A stretch of 64,000 nt of DNA from Geomobilimonas luticola (GCF_018476905.1 NZ_JAHCVK010000011.1:1-64000); one strand, 5' to 3'. Counted from the stretch's first letter, positions 54,434-63,226 are shown. A program made the numbers and translations. Notes: a model not told the origin generated them from the sequence alone.

Positions 54434-56359
54434 TCACAGCTTGTTGCGCCAGTTTCGCAGCGACGGGGCGGAGCGGTTGAACGCGAACAGTGCCTCGATC
54501 TTTTTCGATCCCAGAATGCGCGCCAGGGTTGCCTTCAAGGTGGCCTCGTCATCGTCGAAGTCGCCGTGCTGGCGGGCCGTAGAGTAGTGGGTGGGAGTGC
54601 CCGATTCGTTGTTGGGGGTGAGCACCCATTCTGCGTTCCTTCCCTTGAAAAGCGCCGTCAGCTCCTTGTCTCCCCTCACGAAATTCTCCATGCCGAGGAT
54701 CGGTTCACCTTTGCGGAAGAAGGGAATCCGTGCCTTTTCCTCGAAGGCGTTGGATACCAGGTAAAGAAGCGACTTGTTGTAGATCTTGCCGCAGTTGTCG
54801 TCCTGCTCGGCCTTGTCGCTCAGGGTGAACAGAGTGAAGCGTCCGATCCGGCCGGCGGTGATGGCGGGGAGATAGCTCTGCTTGAAAAGTTCCACAGTGC
54901 AGGCAGGAGCCCAGAGGGTGCAGCTTGCGATGGTCTGGCCGTGGCGGCCGGTCAACTCCTGGATGAGGGGAGCGTGGAAGATGCTTCCGGCGCTGTGGCC
55001 TACGACATGGACCTCCGTTGCCGGGTCTGCGGAAATGAGTTTCGCCAGGCTGGCAAGCGCGAGCCGGGCGCCTCCCTTGTCGCTGCTGGTGGCCAGAAGT
55101 GCGTTTTCTTTCATCTCGTCCCACATCATCTTGCCCGGAATGCGGGCTATGGGTTCCAATGCGTCATCCAGTCGGTCGAGCATGAAGTCCTTGGTCGCGT
55201 CCAGGAACCCCTCGGGGCGGCGGCGGCTGACGGCGTCCTTGAGGATGTTGGTGAGGGTCGTCCAGAAGTCGCTGTGCCAGATGAAAGAGACAGGGTAGAC
55301 CTCGGCCCGGAGGAGCGCGGGAAGATAATCGGCCAGCCGCTGGACGGATGATGTCTCATCAACCAGTCCACCATGGGCGTAGAGGAGGATGCGCCTGTTC
55401 TTCCAGCCTGTCGTGACGTGGGGGATGTGGTGCTCGAATATCTGATGAACTTCATCCTCGCCGGTGCCATAGGTGCCGCCAGCTCTCAGGGATCCGTCGT
55501 TGCCGATGCTGACGATGTGGCGGCGCAGGTCGTTGAGGCTGAGTGCGTCGGTGTAAGTGGTGGCCGACGAGTGCCGCGTGGCGACGGCCGCAGCAGTCTT
55601 GACGGCGACGGGGGCGCCGAGCCGTGCCACCCAGACGTCGGTGCCGTTGGCCAGCCAGTCGTCGTAGCTTATATGGGCAAACCCCTCCTTGCCCCAGTCC
55701 TGTCCCCAGGAGTTCTGGAGCCAGAAACCGTCCTTGTCGTAGGCGACGATGGCGAAGGCGTGACCGCCGAGAATATCGTCGCTCATGGTGATGATGCCGT
55801 TTTTCCTCACCTTCTCCCATCCGGCATGAACGGTGGCCGTGGCGTAAAGGATGCCGACCTCGGCGATGGCACTGTGCATTGCCACCAGGTCTTTGTGGTT
55901 GACCCGGTAGTAGGCACCGAGGGGGCGGGCTGCCCCATCGTCGGCAGCACGGGGGGTGAGGCTTCCCCCCTTCTTCCAGAGGTTCTCCGTGCAGACCCCG
56001 TGCTTATGCCACCCCTTCATGGCTCCCCGGGCGCTCGATCCGTCGTAGTTTTCTCCCGACCATTCATCGTAGCGCCTGGCCAGCTGGTAGAGCATCCAGG
56101 GACTCACCCCCGCCTTGTCGGGAACCACTTTCCTCATTCGGAGCAGATAGTTGACCACCGTGGCGAGACCGAAACCGGTGCAGGCCCCCTCTGTCCCCTG
56201 ATCGAGGATCGGCACGCCGGTTTTCCGGTAATCCTTGAGGTCGACAACCGACGGCACCTCTACCAGCGTGGGGGCAAACATCCTGTCGCGGAAATCCAGG
56301 GTGTCTGGCCTGACGTTCAGTGTCCTGCCGCTCCTGGTGACGTTCATCGTTTTCGCCAT
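54434..56359 (-). CDS. Papain-like (C1) peptidase fused to an alpha/beta-hydrolase-like domain
   Basis: 641 residues, no signal peptide. Residues about 30-245 form a C1 peptidase domain with Gln54 and Cys60 in DQGTEGACTGFG, His200 in GGHAFAIVAYD and Asn216 in LQNSWGQDWGKEG, so the catalytic set is complete. Residues about 320-540 resemble an alpha/beta hydrolase: LLYAHGGLVDE (about 325) and the nucleophile elbow VVGHSAGSIFH with Ser456. I know of no named family with this pairing. It is the last gene of the EPAH cluster; a 13-bp inverted repeat lies in the gap before it. Confidence 0.85.
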   Translation of the reverse strand: MAKTMNVTRSGRTLNVRPDTLDFRDRMFAPTLVEVPSVVDLKDYRKTGVPILDQGTEGACTGFGLATVVNYLLRMRKVVPDKAGVSPWMLYQLARRYDEWSGENYDGSSARGAMKGWHKHGVCTENLWKKGGSLTPRAADDGAARPLGAYYRVNHKDLVAMHSAIAEVGILYATATVHAGWEKVRKNGIITMSDDILGGHAFAIVAYDKDGFWLQNSWGQDWGKEGFAHISYDDWLANGTDVWVARLGAPVAVKTAAAVATRHSSATTYTDALSLNDLRRHIVSIGNDGSLRAGGTYGTGEDEVHQIFEHHIPHVTTGWKNRRILLYAHGGLVDETSSVQRLADYLPALLRAEVYPVSFIWHSDFWTTLTNILKDAVSRRRPEGFLDATKDFMLDRLDDALEPIARIPGKMMWDEMKENALLATSSDKGGARLALASLAKLISADPATEVHVVGHSAGSIFHAPLIQELTGRHGQTIASCTLWAPACTVELFKQSYLPAITAGRIGRFTLFTLSDKAEQDDNCGKIYNKSLLYLVSNAFEEKARIPFFRKGEPILGMENFVRGDKELTALFKGRNAEWVLTPNNESGTPTHYSTARQHGDFDDDEATLKATLARILGSKKIEALFAFNRSAPSLRNWRNKL

Positions 56360-56371
56360 GGCTTTCTCCCT

Positions 56372-56429
56372 GGAACGCCCGGCAGCTCATTCCTGACCGC
56401 TTTCGCCAGTGAATGGTGCCGGGCGTTCC
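56372..56429 (-). repeat. 13-bp inverted repeat before the papain-like gene
   Basis: GGAACGCCCGGCA (56372-56384) and TGCCGGGCGTTCC (56417-56429) are perfect inverted repeats separated by 32 bases. They lie between the EPAH gene and the start codon of the next gene, with no T run after them on either strand. Possibly an mRNA structure that sets relative expression. Confidence 0.7.
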
Positions 56430-56482
56430 TCCCTTCAGATTATGGTTCAGAGGTCCGACCTGCTTGCCCTGCGATGCAAAGC

Positions 56483-57286
56483 TTACAAGCCGTACTTCTG
56501 CAGAACGTTCGTCATTTCAGCGATGAGTCTCGTCGCATCCACCCGGTCAAGGAGTTCCTCGATACGGCGGAAGTGTGCCGGCTCCCGCACGCCGGGGCCG
56601 AGTTTCCTCCCCACCTGTACGTTGATGAGCTCTTCTATTATGGCGCGGAAATGGGCCGGTTCCCGTACGCCTGGAATCTGGCGGATGGTGTCGCGACGGG
56701 CAACGGCGACACGTTCCGCCAGTTTAAGGTCCGTATAGACCTCGTCGATGGCGGCGATCAGTATCTCCTCCTCTTTTGCAAGGGCGAAGCCGGCGTCGAA
56801 CCAGTGGGCGGGCTCCCGTATTCCGGGATTGAGCTGCGCCGAGATTTCCTGGGCAACCGCGGGCTGGATGGCACCTACCTGGAAATCCCGGTAGTGGGCC
56901 GGTTCGATCCAGTCGGCTTTAAGCTTGAGCTTCAGCGCCTCATGCCAGAGCAGATAGAGGTTGTAGCTCCCGGCGGCTATCTTGCCGATCTGTTTGCCGC
57001 TCAATTTTTTAAAGAGGGGAGCGAACTCACGTTCGAAGAGGGTTCCCTGGAAGTTCTTGCCGACAAACTCGATCCGTTCCAGCTTTCCTTCGCCGGCAAT
57101 CTGGAACGCCACCGGCAGGGTGGTGCTGACCACGAAGCCGATCTGCTGGGAGACCTTGTCGAAGGTGGCGTCCACCTCCAACTGGAGCGCCTCCCTGATG
57201 AAACGGTAGATGTGGATGAAGTCGTCGAAACGCTGCACGAGCACCGGGTGGGCCGGTTCGACCCAGTCACGCTTGATTATTGCCAT
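56483..57286 (-). CDS. Repeat protein with five EPAH motifs, function unknown
   Basis: 267 residues with AGGAGGAG upstream. The tetrapeptide EPAH occurs at residues 10-13, 128-131, 158-161, 209-212 and 235-238, usually as (W/R)(I/V)EPAH or G(V/I)REPAH followed by an aromatic residue and an acidic amphipathic helix (FRAIIEEL, FRRIEELL). The region 30-125 between the first two motifs is a separate folded-looking segment. No signal or membrane helix. I do not recognise the family. It lies between a radical SAM/hydrolase pair and a papain-like fusion, so it may be a substrate or scaffold for them. Confidence 0.75.
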   Translation of the reverse strand: MAIIKRDWVEPAHPVLVQRFDDFIHIYRFIREALQLEVDATFDKVSQQIGFVVSTTLPVAFQIAGEGKLERIEFVGKNFQGTLFEREFAPLFKKLSGKQIGKIAAGSYNLYLLWHEALKLKLKADWIEPAHYRDFQVGAIQPAVAQEISAQLNPGIREPAHWFDAGFALAKEEEILIAAIDEVYTDLKLAERVAVARRDTIRQIPGVREPAHFRAIIEELINVQVGRKLGPGVREPAHFRRIEELLDRVDATRLIAEMTNVLQKYGL

Positions 57287-57429
57287 GTGTCGCTCCTCCT
57301 GTTCGTGGATAAATTATGTTCATCAGATTTTTCCGGGATTTCACACATGTTGCCTGTCTCTGCCCTTATCACCTCCCCACCTGTGTTTCCGACGATGCCG
57401 ATTGCCAAAAGGGTTAACCAGGACGGTAT

Positions 57430-58596
57430 TTATCGTGCAATCTTCCAGTAACGCCCTGTCGGGGTGACTACCTCCTGCAGGCCGCGCCGGGGTGGACGCT
57501 CGTCCTTGTGGATGAGGGAGAACAGGTCGGCAATGACGGAGGTCGCTTCGCCGAAATAGGAGTGCCCGAGAAAATCCGTATCGACGGCGGTGGCATCGAT
57601 GGTTTCGATGCCGGGCAGGAGTATCAGCCCGGCGCCCGCATCCCCCGCCCGGGGGTAGCCGTGAATTTTTTTCGAAGCGATGAGGGCCTTGTCCGCCGCA
57701 GACGCGTAGAGGGTAACGGGGTGATCCTCCCCGGCGATATGGGGGGCTATGTCACGCCTGAACACGTCGGCATCGATGTCGGGGGCGGTGAGGATAATTT
57801 CCTTGAATTTTTGCCGCAGCTCCGGCCGGTCCTCGGCGAGTCTCGCGAAAGAGCGGGTCAGCGCGCGGTTCCCCATGCTATGGGCAATCAGGTAGATATT
57901 CTGTGCATCGGATCGGGTGGCGATGTCTGCAAGAAAAGCCACGAGATCCTCCTGGGTCCATTCCACATTGGTCTCGTCCACCAGGTAGTCCTTCACATCC
58001 CCCTGGGAAGGCCAGCTGTAGAAGACCGGAGCGCCGTCGAAGGCCAGGTCGTAACTCATCTGGGCGGTGCGGCGTGCCGCATCGGCGAACGTCACGTTGT
58101 AGCCGTGGACGAAGAGCAGGAGTTTCTTCCCCGTTGACGTCCGCACGCGGCTTGCCACATCAGCGAAGTAGCCGTCTTTATCCTGGGGGACCACCTGCAG
58201 GAGCACCACGTGCTTTTCGGGATTCTCCCGGAATTCGAGACGCCAGATGGAGGGGGCTTCCAGTTCGCCGATCCTGTGGTCCCGGGGGATGCTCACCTGG
58301 CATGTGCCATAGGTTACGGGGCCCCGCTCCTTGCCAAATACCTCCGCAGGTGTGCTGCTCTCCGTCTTTTTCCGGTCAGTGGCATAGAAGACCTCGACCA
58401 CGGCGTAGTTTTTGGCAGTTCCTCCGTTGCGAGGCACTCCGTCAGGCTTGGGCGCAGGAGCCGGCATAGGGGCTGGCGCAGGCATGTACACGTTTTCTTC
58501 TGCTGCAGGGGGTGGTCGGTGCCCGGTTTTCGGGGGGGCTGCACACGCCGCGGTTATGAGTGTCAGAGCGGCGATCCAGATTGTATATCGATTCAT
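57430..58596 (-). CDS. DUF900-type alpha/beta hydrolase, probable lipoprotein
   Basis: 388 residues from ATG 58596 (GGAGGG upstream). A signal peptide ends ITAAC, a near-lipobox, so it may be a lipoprotein; a Pro/Ala-rich stretch (about 24-55) follows. The hydrolase domain has FYATDRKKT, LLFVHGYNVTF (oxyanion) and IAHSMGNRALTR (nucleophile Ser), with Asp and His (DFLGHSYF) near the end. This matches the DUF900 family of uncharacterised esterase-like proteins. 143 bases separate it from the EPAH gene. Confidence 0.85.
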   Translation of the reverse strand: MNRYTIWIAALTLITAACAAPPKTGHRPPPAAEENVYMPAPAPMPAPAPKPDGVPRNGGTAKNYAVVEVFYATDRKKTESSTPAEVFGKERGPVTYGTCQVSIPRDHRIGELEAPSIWRLEFRENPEKHVVLLQVVPQDKDGYFADVASRVRTSTGKKLLLFVHGYNVTFADAARRTAQMSYDLAFDGAPVFYSWPSQGDVKDYLVDETNVEWTQEDLVAFLADIATRSDAQNIYLIAHSMGNRALTRSFARLAEDRPELRQKFKEIILTAPDIDADVFRRDIAPHIAGEDHPVTLYASAADKALIASKKIHGYPRAGDAGAGLILLPGIETIDATAVDTDFLGHSYFGEATSVIADLFSLIHKDERPPRRGLQEVVTPTGRYWKIAR

Positions 58597-58677
58597 GGAA
58601 CCCTCCGTACGCATCCTTTCCGGCAAGAGGCTGGGGCAGGCCGTGGCGAGGGCACAGTCTCCGCCTTCATGTCCGTC

Positions 58678-60414
58678 TTATTTCTGCTCTGCCAGCCGCC
58701 GCCTGAACTCGGCATAGGGAATAGGCGTTCCGCCGCCGAAAAAGCCGGGTCCCACCGGGTCGGCACCGGCGTTGGCAAGGCTCTCTCTGCCGAAGTACGG
58801 ATAACCGCCGCCAAGAAGTGATATTTCCCGGTTCACGGGAGTTGTGTCCGCGCGCTCCGGTCGCTGTTCGACCCAAGCCCGTCGCAACCGCTCCAGAATC
58901 CGCTCGCCCCGTGCCCGCAATGCGATCCCTCCGTCGTCCACCCTCAGTCGCACGCCACCCATGGCGTTTCGGAGGGTTTCCTGGTCGGCCGGGTCGATGG
59001 CCTGGACCATGTCCCAGATCCGGGAGAGGCAGCGGTAGGTGTCGATGTTGGTCTCCTTGATGAAGGAACGGACTTCGCTCCGGAGCTCCTGGGAGAGAAG
59101 GTCGGGATGGAAGCGGCGCAGGAGCTGGAAGGAGAAGTCCACTTCCATGTTGAAGTAGTGGAGGCCGAAGTCGTTGAAGTTGCGATCGAAGAAGGCATAG
59201 TTGGCGATCTTGTGGAAAGCCTCCACGTGCGGGTCCTTGATGCGGTAGTCGAAGCCGAAGTAGTCACCGACGAGAATGCCGTCCCGCCGCAGTTTCTTTT
59301 CCAGCCCCGTGGCGGCATAGGCTTCGGCACGGCAGAAGTTGAAGGGGTTGTCCATGTGCCGTTCCATGAAGCGGAGATTGATGAGGATGTCCTCCAGAGT
59401 GGTGTCCGGTTCGAACATGAGGAGGTTGTAGGCCACGTGGACGTCCACGTCGTTGAGGATATGCAGGGCGTTCTCGATGGCGTCCCTGCTGCATTTTCGG
59501 TTCAGGTTCTCCAGTTCCCGCTCCGACGCGTTCTCTACCCCCAGGAAGACCCGGAAGACACCGAGGTCATCGAGGACCGACATCGCTTCCCGGTTGATGC
59601 TGTCGGGTCTGGCCTTGACGGCGATGGCGATATCCTTTACGCCTTCCCTCCAGAGTGAATCCCGCAGTTCCGTGAAGCGGGCCAGTGCCTTCGCCCGATC
59701 GGGGAGGAAGAAGTTATCGTCCTGGAAGTTGAAAATTCTCACCCCGTTCCCATGGTAAAGCTCACTCATCTCGGCGACGATGTTCGGGACGCTCCGGATG
59801 CGGAACTTGCTCCCTCCTCCCGAACGGTACCAGGCGTCGATGCTGCAGAATGCGCAACTCCGCCAGCAGCCTCGCGAGGAGAGGATGCTCGCGATCGGCT
59901 TGCCGTAATACTCGTGGAAGGTGTCGCGCCGGGGAAAGGGGAGGAGGTCCAGTTCCTCCGGGTTGCCGGCGGAGGGGTTCACCCTGATGGTCCTGTCCCT
60001 GTCCCGGTAGCAGAAACCGGGAACGTCTGAAAGGTTCGAGAGGTTTGCTGCCAGTTCGCAGATGAGCTTTTCTCCTTCGCCAAGGGCTATGGAGTCGAAT
60101 TCGGGGAAGTCCTGCATGAGCTGCCGGCAGTTCAGGGCGGCAAAATGGCCGCCGGCGGTGAGGTGGCCGGCGAAGCCCGATTCCCGCAGGGACCTGGCCA
60201 GGCGGCAGAATTCGCGGGCCCGGCCGGTGAATACCATGGAAAGGCCGGCTATGTGGGGAGCGAAGGCCGCTATCTGGCGAACGACAGTTGCTAGCTCCGT
60301 TTCATCATTGAAGGGGAAGATTCTCGCCCGGTGTCCCGCCTGCTCAAGGGCCGATACCATGTAGCGAAGCCCCAGGTTTTCTTCGAGTTCCGCGCCGATC
60401 AAAGCGACTTTCAT
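58678..60414 (-). CDS. B12-binding-domain radical SAM protein
   Basis: 578 residues with GAGGAG upstream. The N-terminal 130 residues resemble a cobalamin-binding Rossmann domain (GLSMVFTGRAREF, LTAGGHFAALN, ALGEGE). The radical SAM cluster motif is CWRSCAFC (Cys183, Cys187, Cys190), with GVEN and ARPDSI segments of the TIM barrel after it. The C-terminal 45 residues are Gly/Pro/Phe-rich (LLGGGYPYFGRES, GPGFFGGGTPIPYAEF). B12-radical SAM enzymes methylate unreactive carbons or rearrange substrates, often in natural-product or RiPP pathways; the target here is unknown. It is upstream of the hydrolase and EPAH genes on the same strand. Confidence 0.9.
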   Translation of the reverse strand: MKVALIGAELEENLGLRYMVSALEQAGHRARIFPFNDETELATVVRQIAAFAPHIAGLSMVFTGRAREFCRLARSLRESGFAGHLTAGGHFAALNCRQLMQDFPEFDSIALGEGEKLICELAANLSNLSDVPGFCYRDRDRTIRVNPSAGNPEELDLLPFPRRDTFHEYYGKPIASILSSRGCWRSCAFCSIDAWYRSGGGSKFRIRSVPNIVAEMSELYHGNGVRIFNFQDDNFFLPDRAKALARFTELRDSLWREGVKDIAIAVKARPDSINREAMSVLDDLGVFRVFLGVENASERELENLNRKCSRDAIENALHILNDVDVHVAYNLLMFEPDTTLEDILINLRFMERHMDNPFNFCRAEAYAATGLEKKLRRDGILVGDYFGFDYRIKDPHVEAFHKIANYAFFDRNFNDFGLHYFNMEVDFSFQLLRRFHPDLLSQELRSEVRSFIKETNIDTYRCLSRIWDMVQAIDPADQETLRNAMGGVRLRVDDGGIALRARGERILERLRRAWVEQRPERADTTPVNREISLLGGGYPYFGRESLANAGADPVGPGFFGGGTPIPYAEFRRRLAEQK

Positions 60415-60793
60415 GGTGAATACTCCTCTGGCATTCTATGGTCTGTCTGCAGCATGCTGGAACTATTATGGTAATGGATGTTTGCGGCAACCGCTCGGAA
60501 ACTGCTCGTCAGGCACCCGTACTCCATCTGTTCCTGCATAACCGGTGAGCCTGTGGAGCCGCACGTAACGTTAATCCGTAGCTGAAAGTGACAACGGGGG
60601 ACAGTAATGTCGTGCTTCGACGAACGCTAAATTAAAAGGTGTGAATAGTGTAGTGTGGCGTGGAAGTGAGACAATAATCCGGATGGCTATTAATTTTCCT
60701 GCTGAAGTGATTAACCCGTCGGGTTAATACGTCTGGCCGAACTCACGGCGACCATGGGGTAGCTGACACTCGGGATAGGTACATGGGGGGGAC
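60415..60793. other. 379-base gene-free region between the radical SAM and LuxR genes
   Basis: No coding region of convincing quality on either strand. It should hold the promoter of the radical SAM group, but no clear -35/-10 or -24/-12 pair was found. It contains a perfect 8-bp palindrome (ATTAACCC-GTC-GGGTTAAT, 60710-60728) described in the findings. Confidence 0.6.
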
Positions 60794-61414
60794 TTACAAT
60801 TTGTATTTCAGGGCGAGGGGGACCAGTTGGGAGCGGTTGGAAACATTGGCCTTCTTGAAAATGCGGCTGAGATGGGCCTTTACGGTCTGTTCGCTTATGC
60901 ACAGCCTGCCGGCAATCTCCCGGTTCCTCTGCCCTTCGGCCACGAGGAGTACGATCTCCCGTTCTTTTTTGCTCAGGCTTTCGGACGCGGGTGGTTTCAG
61001 CGCTGCTGAACGGTTGTGGATCAGTGCCTTGAGCTTGCCGTTGTCAACCCAGACCTGGCCGGCATTGATTGCCCGCAATGCCTTCTTGAAGAGGGTGGTG
61101 CCGGCGCTGGTGGCGATGACCCCGTCCAGTTTATGGGAAAAAAGGAGCCGGATCACCTCGTCTTCTGCCAAGCCGGTATCGATGAGAATGACATTTGCCC
61201 TGTCCCATTCAGGCGGAAAGGGGTACCCGAGGGTGGAGGCATCGACGAGGATCTTGTCGGGGATGCATTCCTTGCTAGACCAGGAACTGTAGATCTCTAC
61301 CGACTGGTAGGCATCCTCGTCCTGCATCAGGAGGTTTTTCAATGCTTCGCCGAGAAGCCTGCTGCTGAGATTGATCAGGATGTTCATCCGTGGGTAATTC
61401 GTCAGTCTGTCCAT
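60794..61414 (-). CDS. LuxR-type transcriptional regulator with degenerate receiver
   Basis: 206 residues from ATG 61414 (GAGG upstream). The C-terminal HTH is clear: LSKKEREIVLLVAEGQRNREIA and LCISEQTVKAHLSRIFKKANVSNR (about 145-192). The N-terminal domain looks like a receiver but lacks the acidic pair (ILINLSSRLL instead of a DD motif) and the conserved Lys; one Asp (VDAS) remains. It is therefore probably not a classic phospho-response regulator. It precedes the radical SAM group on the same strand at 379 bases. Confidence 0.88.
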   Translation of the reverse strand: MDRLTNYPRMNILINLSSRLLGEALKNLLMQDEDAYQSVEIYSSWSSKECIPDKILVDASTLGYPFPPEWDRANVILIDTGLAEDEVIRLLFSHKLDGVIATSAGTTLFKKALRAINAGQVWVDNGKLKALIHNRSAALKPPASESLSKKEREIVLLVAEGQRNREIAGRLCISEQTVKAHLSRIFKKANVSNRSQLVPLALKYKL

Positions 61415-61660
61415 CTGTCCTCTTCGGTATGGATAGCTGGAAAAGCCTGCTTTGTGGCACGCTGTTCCGCTCTTAAATGTATTCGCAAACGTGTGGGCAA
61501 ATATAACCCACTGAAATCATTAATGCAAGCAAAAGATTTGCGTGCACTAATATTGTCGATTGCGTTGCGATGTCGATACGACGCAGGAAAAGAGAAAAAC
61601 ATACCAATGGACTGAGGTTTATGGTAAACCTCCCTTGACGCATACCTCCAAGGGATACCC

Positions 61661-63226
61661 ATGTCGGAAAAGAAAAATATCGCCCGGGCTGCCGGGGTGC
61701 TCGGTTTTGCAACGGTTCTGTCGCGCATCATGGGGATGGTGCGCGACATGGTGGTCTCGCGCCTGTTCGGCGCCGGACTTGCCACCGACGCCTTTTTCGC
61801 CGCTTTCCAGATACCCAACATGCTCCGCCGCTTCTTCGCCGAGGGGGCCCTCACTTCCGCCTTCGTCCCCACCTTCTCCGAATGGTACACGCAGAAGGGT
61901 GAGGAGGAAGCGCGGGAGCTGGCCAACATCTGCTTTACCCTCCTGACCATCGTGATGGCGGTCATCACCCTGCTGGGAATCATCTTCTCGCCCCAGATCG
62001 TCGCCTTCATGTTTCCCGGGTTCAAGGCCCTCCCGAACAAAATGGAATTGACGGTGTTTCTCAACCGGCTCATGTTCCCCTATATCTTCTTTGTCAGCCT
62101 TGTCGCTCTCTGCATGGGGATACTCAATACGGTGCGGCACTTCTTCACCCCGGCCATCTCCACCGTCTTTCTCAATCTTGCCATGATCGTCTGTGCCGTA
62201 CTTCTCCACCAGCGTTTCCAGGTGCCGATCGTTGCCCTGGCGGTGGGAGTGCTCGTCGGGGGGGTGCTCCAATTGCTCCTCCAGCTTCCCACGCTCTACC
62301 GCAAGGGATTCGCCATCCGCCCCCGTTTCGACCTGCACCACCCGGGAATGCGCAAGATCGCCCTCCTCATGGGACCGTCGGTGTTCGGCGTGGGGGTCTA
62401 CTACCTGAACCTTACGGTCGGCAATATCCTTGCCTCTCTCCTCCCCCAGGGGAGCGTGTCCTATCTCTATTATGCCCAGCGCCTCTTCGAGTTTCCCCAG
62501 GGGATATTCACCGTCTCGGTGGCCCAGGCGGTCCTCCCCTCCATGAGCCGGCAGGCCGCTGCCGGCGAGATGGATGAGTTGAAGGAGTCGCTCGGCTTCG
62601 GCATGCGCCTTACCCTGTTCATCACCATCCCCGCCATGGCGGGGTTGGCGGTCTGCTCCACCCCCATCTTCAGCCTGCTCTTCATGGGGGGGGAGTTCGA
62701 CTACGGGAAGGCGGTCAACTGCGGGACGGCGCTCGTCTACTATTCCCTGGGGCTCTCCTTTGTGGCGATGGTGCGAGTCCTGGTCCCCGCCTTCTACGCC
62801 CAACAGGATACCCGCACGCCGGTGGTGACGGCATTCGTCGCCTTTCTCCTCAATTTTCTCTTCAGTCTGCTCCTCATGGGGCCCCTCCTCCATGGAGGGC
62901 TGGCACTGGCGTCGTCCCTCTCCGCCCTCTGCAATATGGCCATGCTCCTCCATTATCTGCGCCGGAAGATTGGCCCCTTCGGCGGCCGGCGGATCTTCCT
63001 GGCAGGGGGAAAGACCCTGCTGGCATCGATTCCCATGGCGCTGGCGGTCAGCTTTGGGGTGAGGATGGCGGACTGGTCCCTGGCCGGCCACAAGCTCATG
63101 AAGGGGGGGGTCCTCGGGGGGACGATACTTGCGGGGGTCGGCATCTTTCTGGCTGCGGCCCATCTGCTGCACATCGACGAGGCGCGGGACGTGATCGGTC
63201 TCGTGCGAAGGAGGTTGAAACGATGA
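61661..63226 (+). CDS. murJ: Lipid II flippase MurJ (MviN)
   Basis: 521 residues, about 14 membrane helices. The N-terminus KNIARAAGVLGFATVLSRIMGMVRD is the typical MurJ start, and the FFAEGALTSAFVPTFSEW segment (about 49-66) with conserved charged residues follows. It moves lipid II across the inner membrane for peptidoglycan synthesis. The stop overlaps the next start codon (ATGA), coupling the two genes. AAGGG lies before ATG 61661. Confidence 0.96.
   Translation: MSEKKNIARAAGVLGFATVLSRIMGMVRDMVVSRLFGAGLATDAFFAAFQIPNMLRRFFAEGALTSAFVPTFSEWYTQKGEEEARELANICFTLLTIVMAVITLLGIIFSPQIVAFMFPGFKALPNKMELTVFLNRLMFPYIFFVSLVALCMGILNTVRHFFTPAISTVFLNLAMIVCAVLLHQRFQVPIVALAVGVLVGGVLQLLLQLPTLYRKGFAIRPRFDLHHPGMRKIALLMGPSVFGVGVYYLNLTVGNILASLLPQGSVSYLYYAQRLFEFPQGIFTVSVAQAVLPSMSRQAAAGEMDELKESLGFGMRLTLFITIPAMAGLAVCSTPIFSLLFMGGEFDYGKAVNCGTALVYYSLGLSFVAMVRVLVPAFYAQQDTRTPVVTAFVAFLLNFLFSLLLMGPLLHGGLALASSLSALCNMAMLLHYLRRKIGPFGGRRIFLAGGKTLLASIPMALAVSFGVRMADWSLAGHKLMKGGVLGGTILAGVGIFLAAAHLLHIDEARDVIGLVRRRLKR

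Noticed and set aside
55373-57451. 692-codon plus-strand open frame across the papain-like and EPAH genes
   Set aside because: Covers two real minus-strand genes and the gap between them; no domain and no ribosome-binding site of note.
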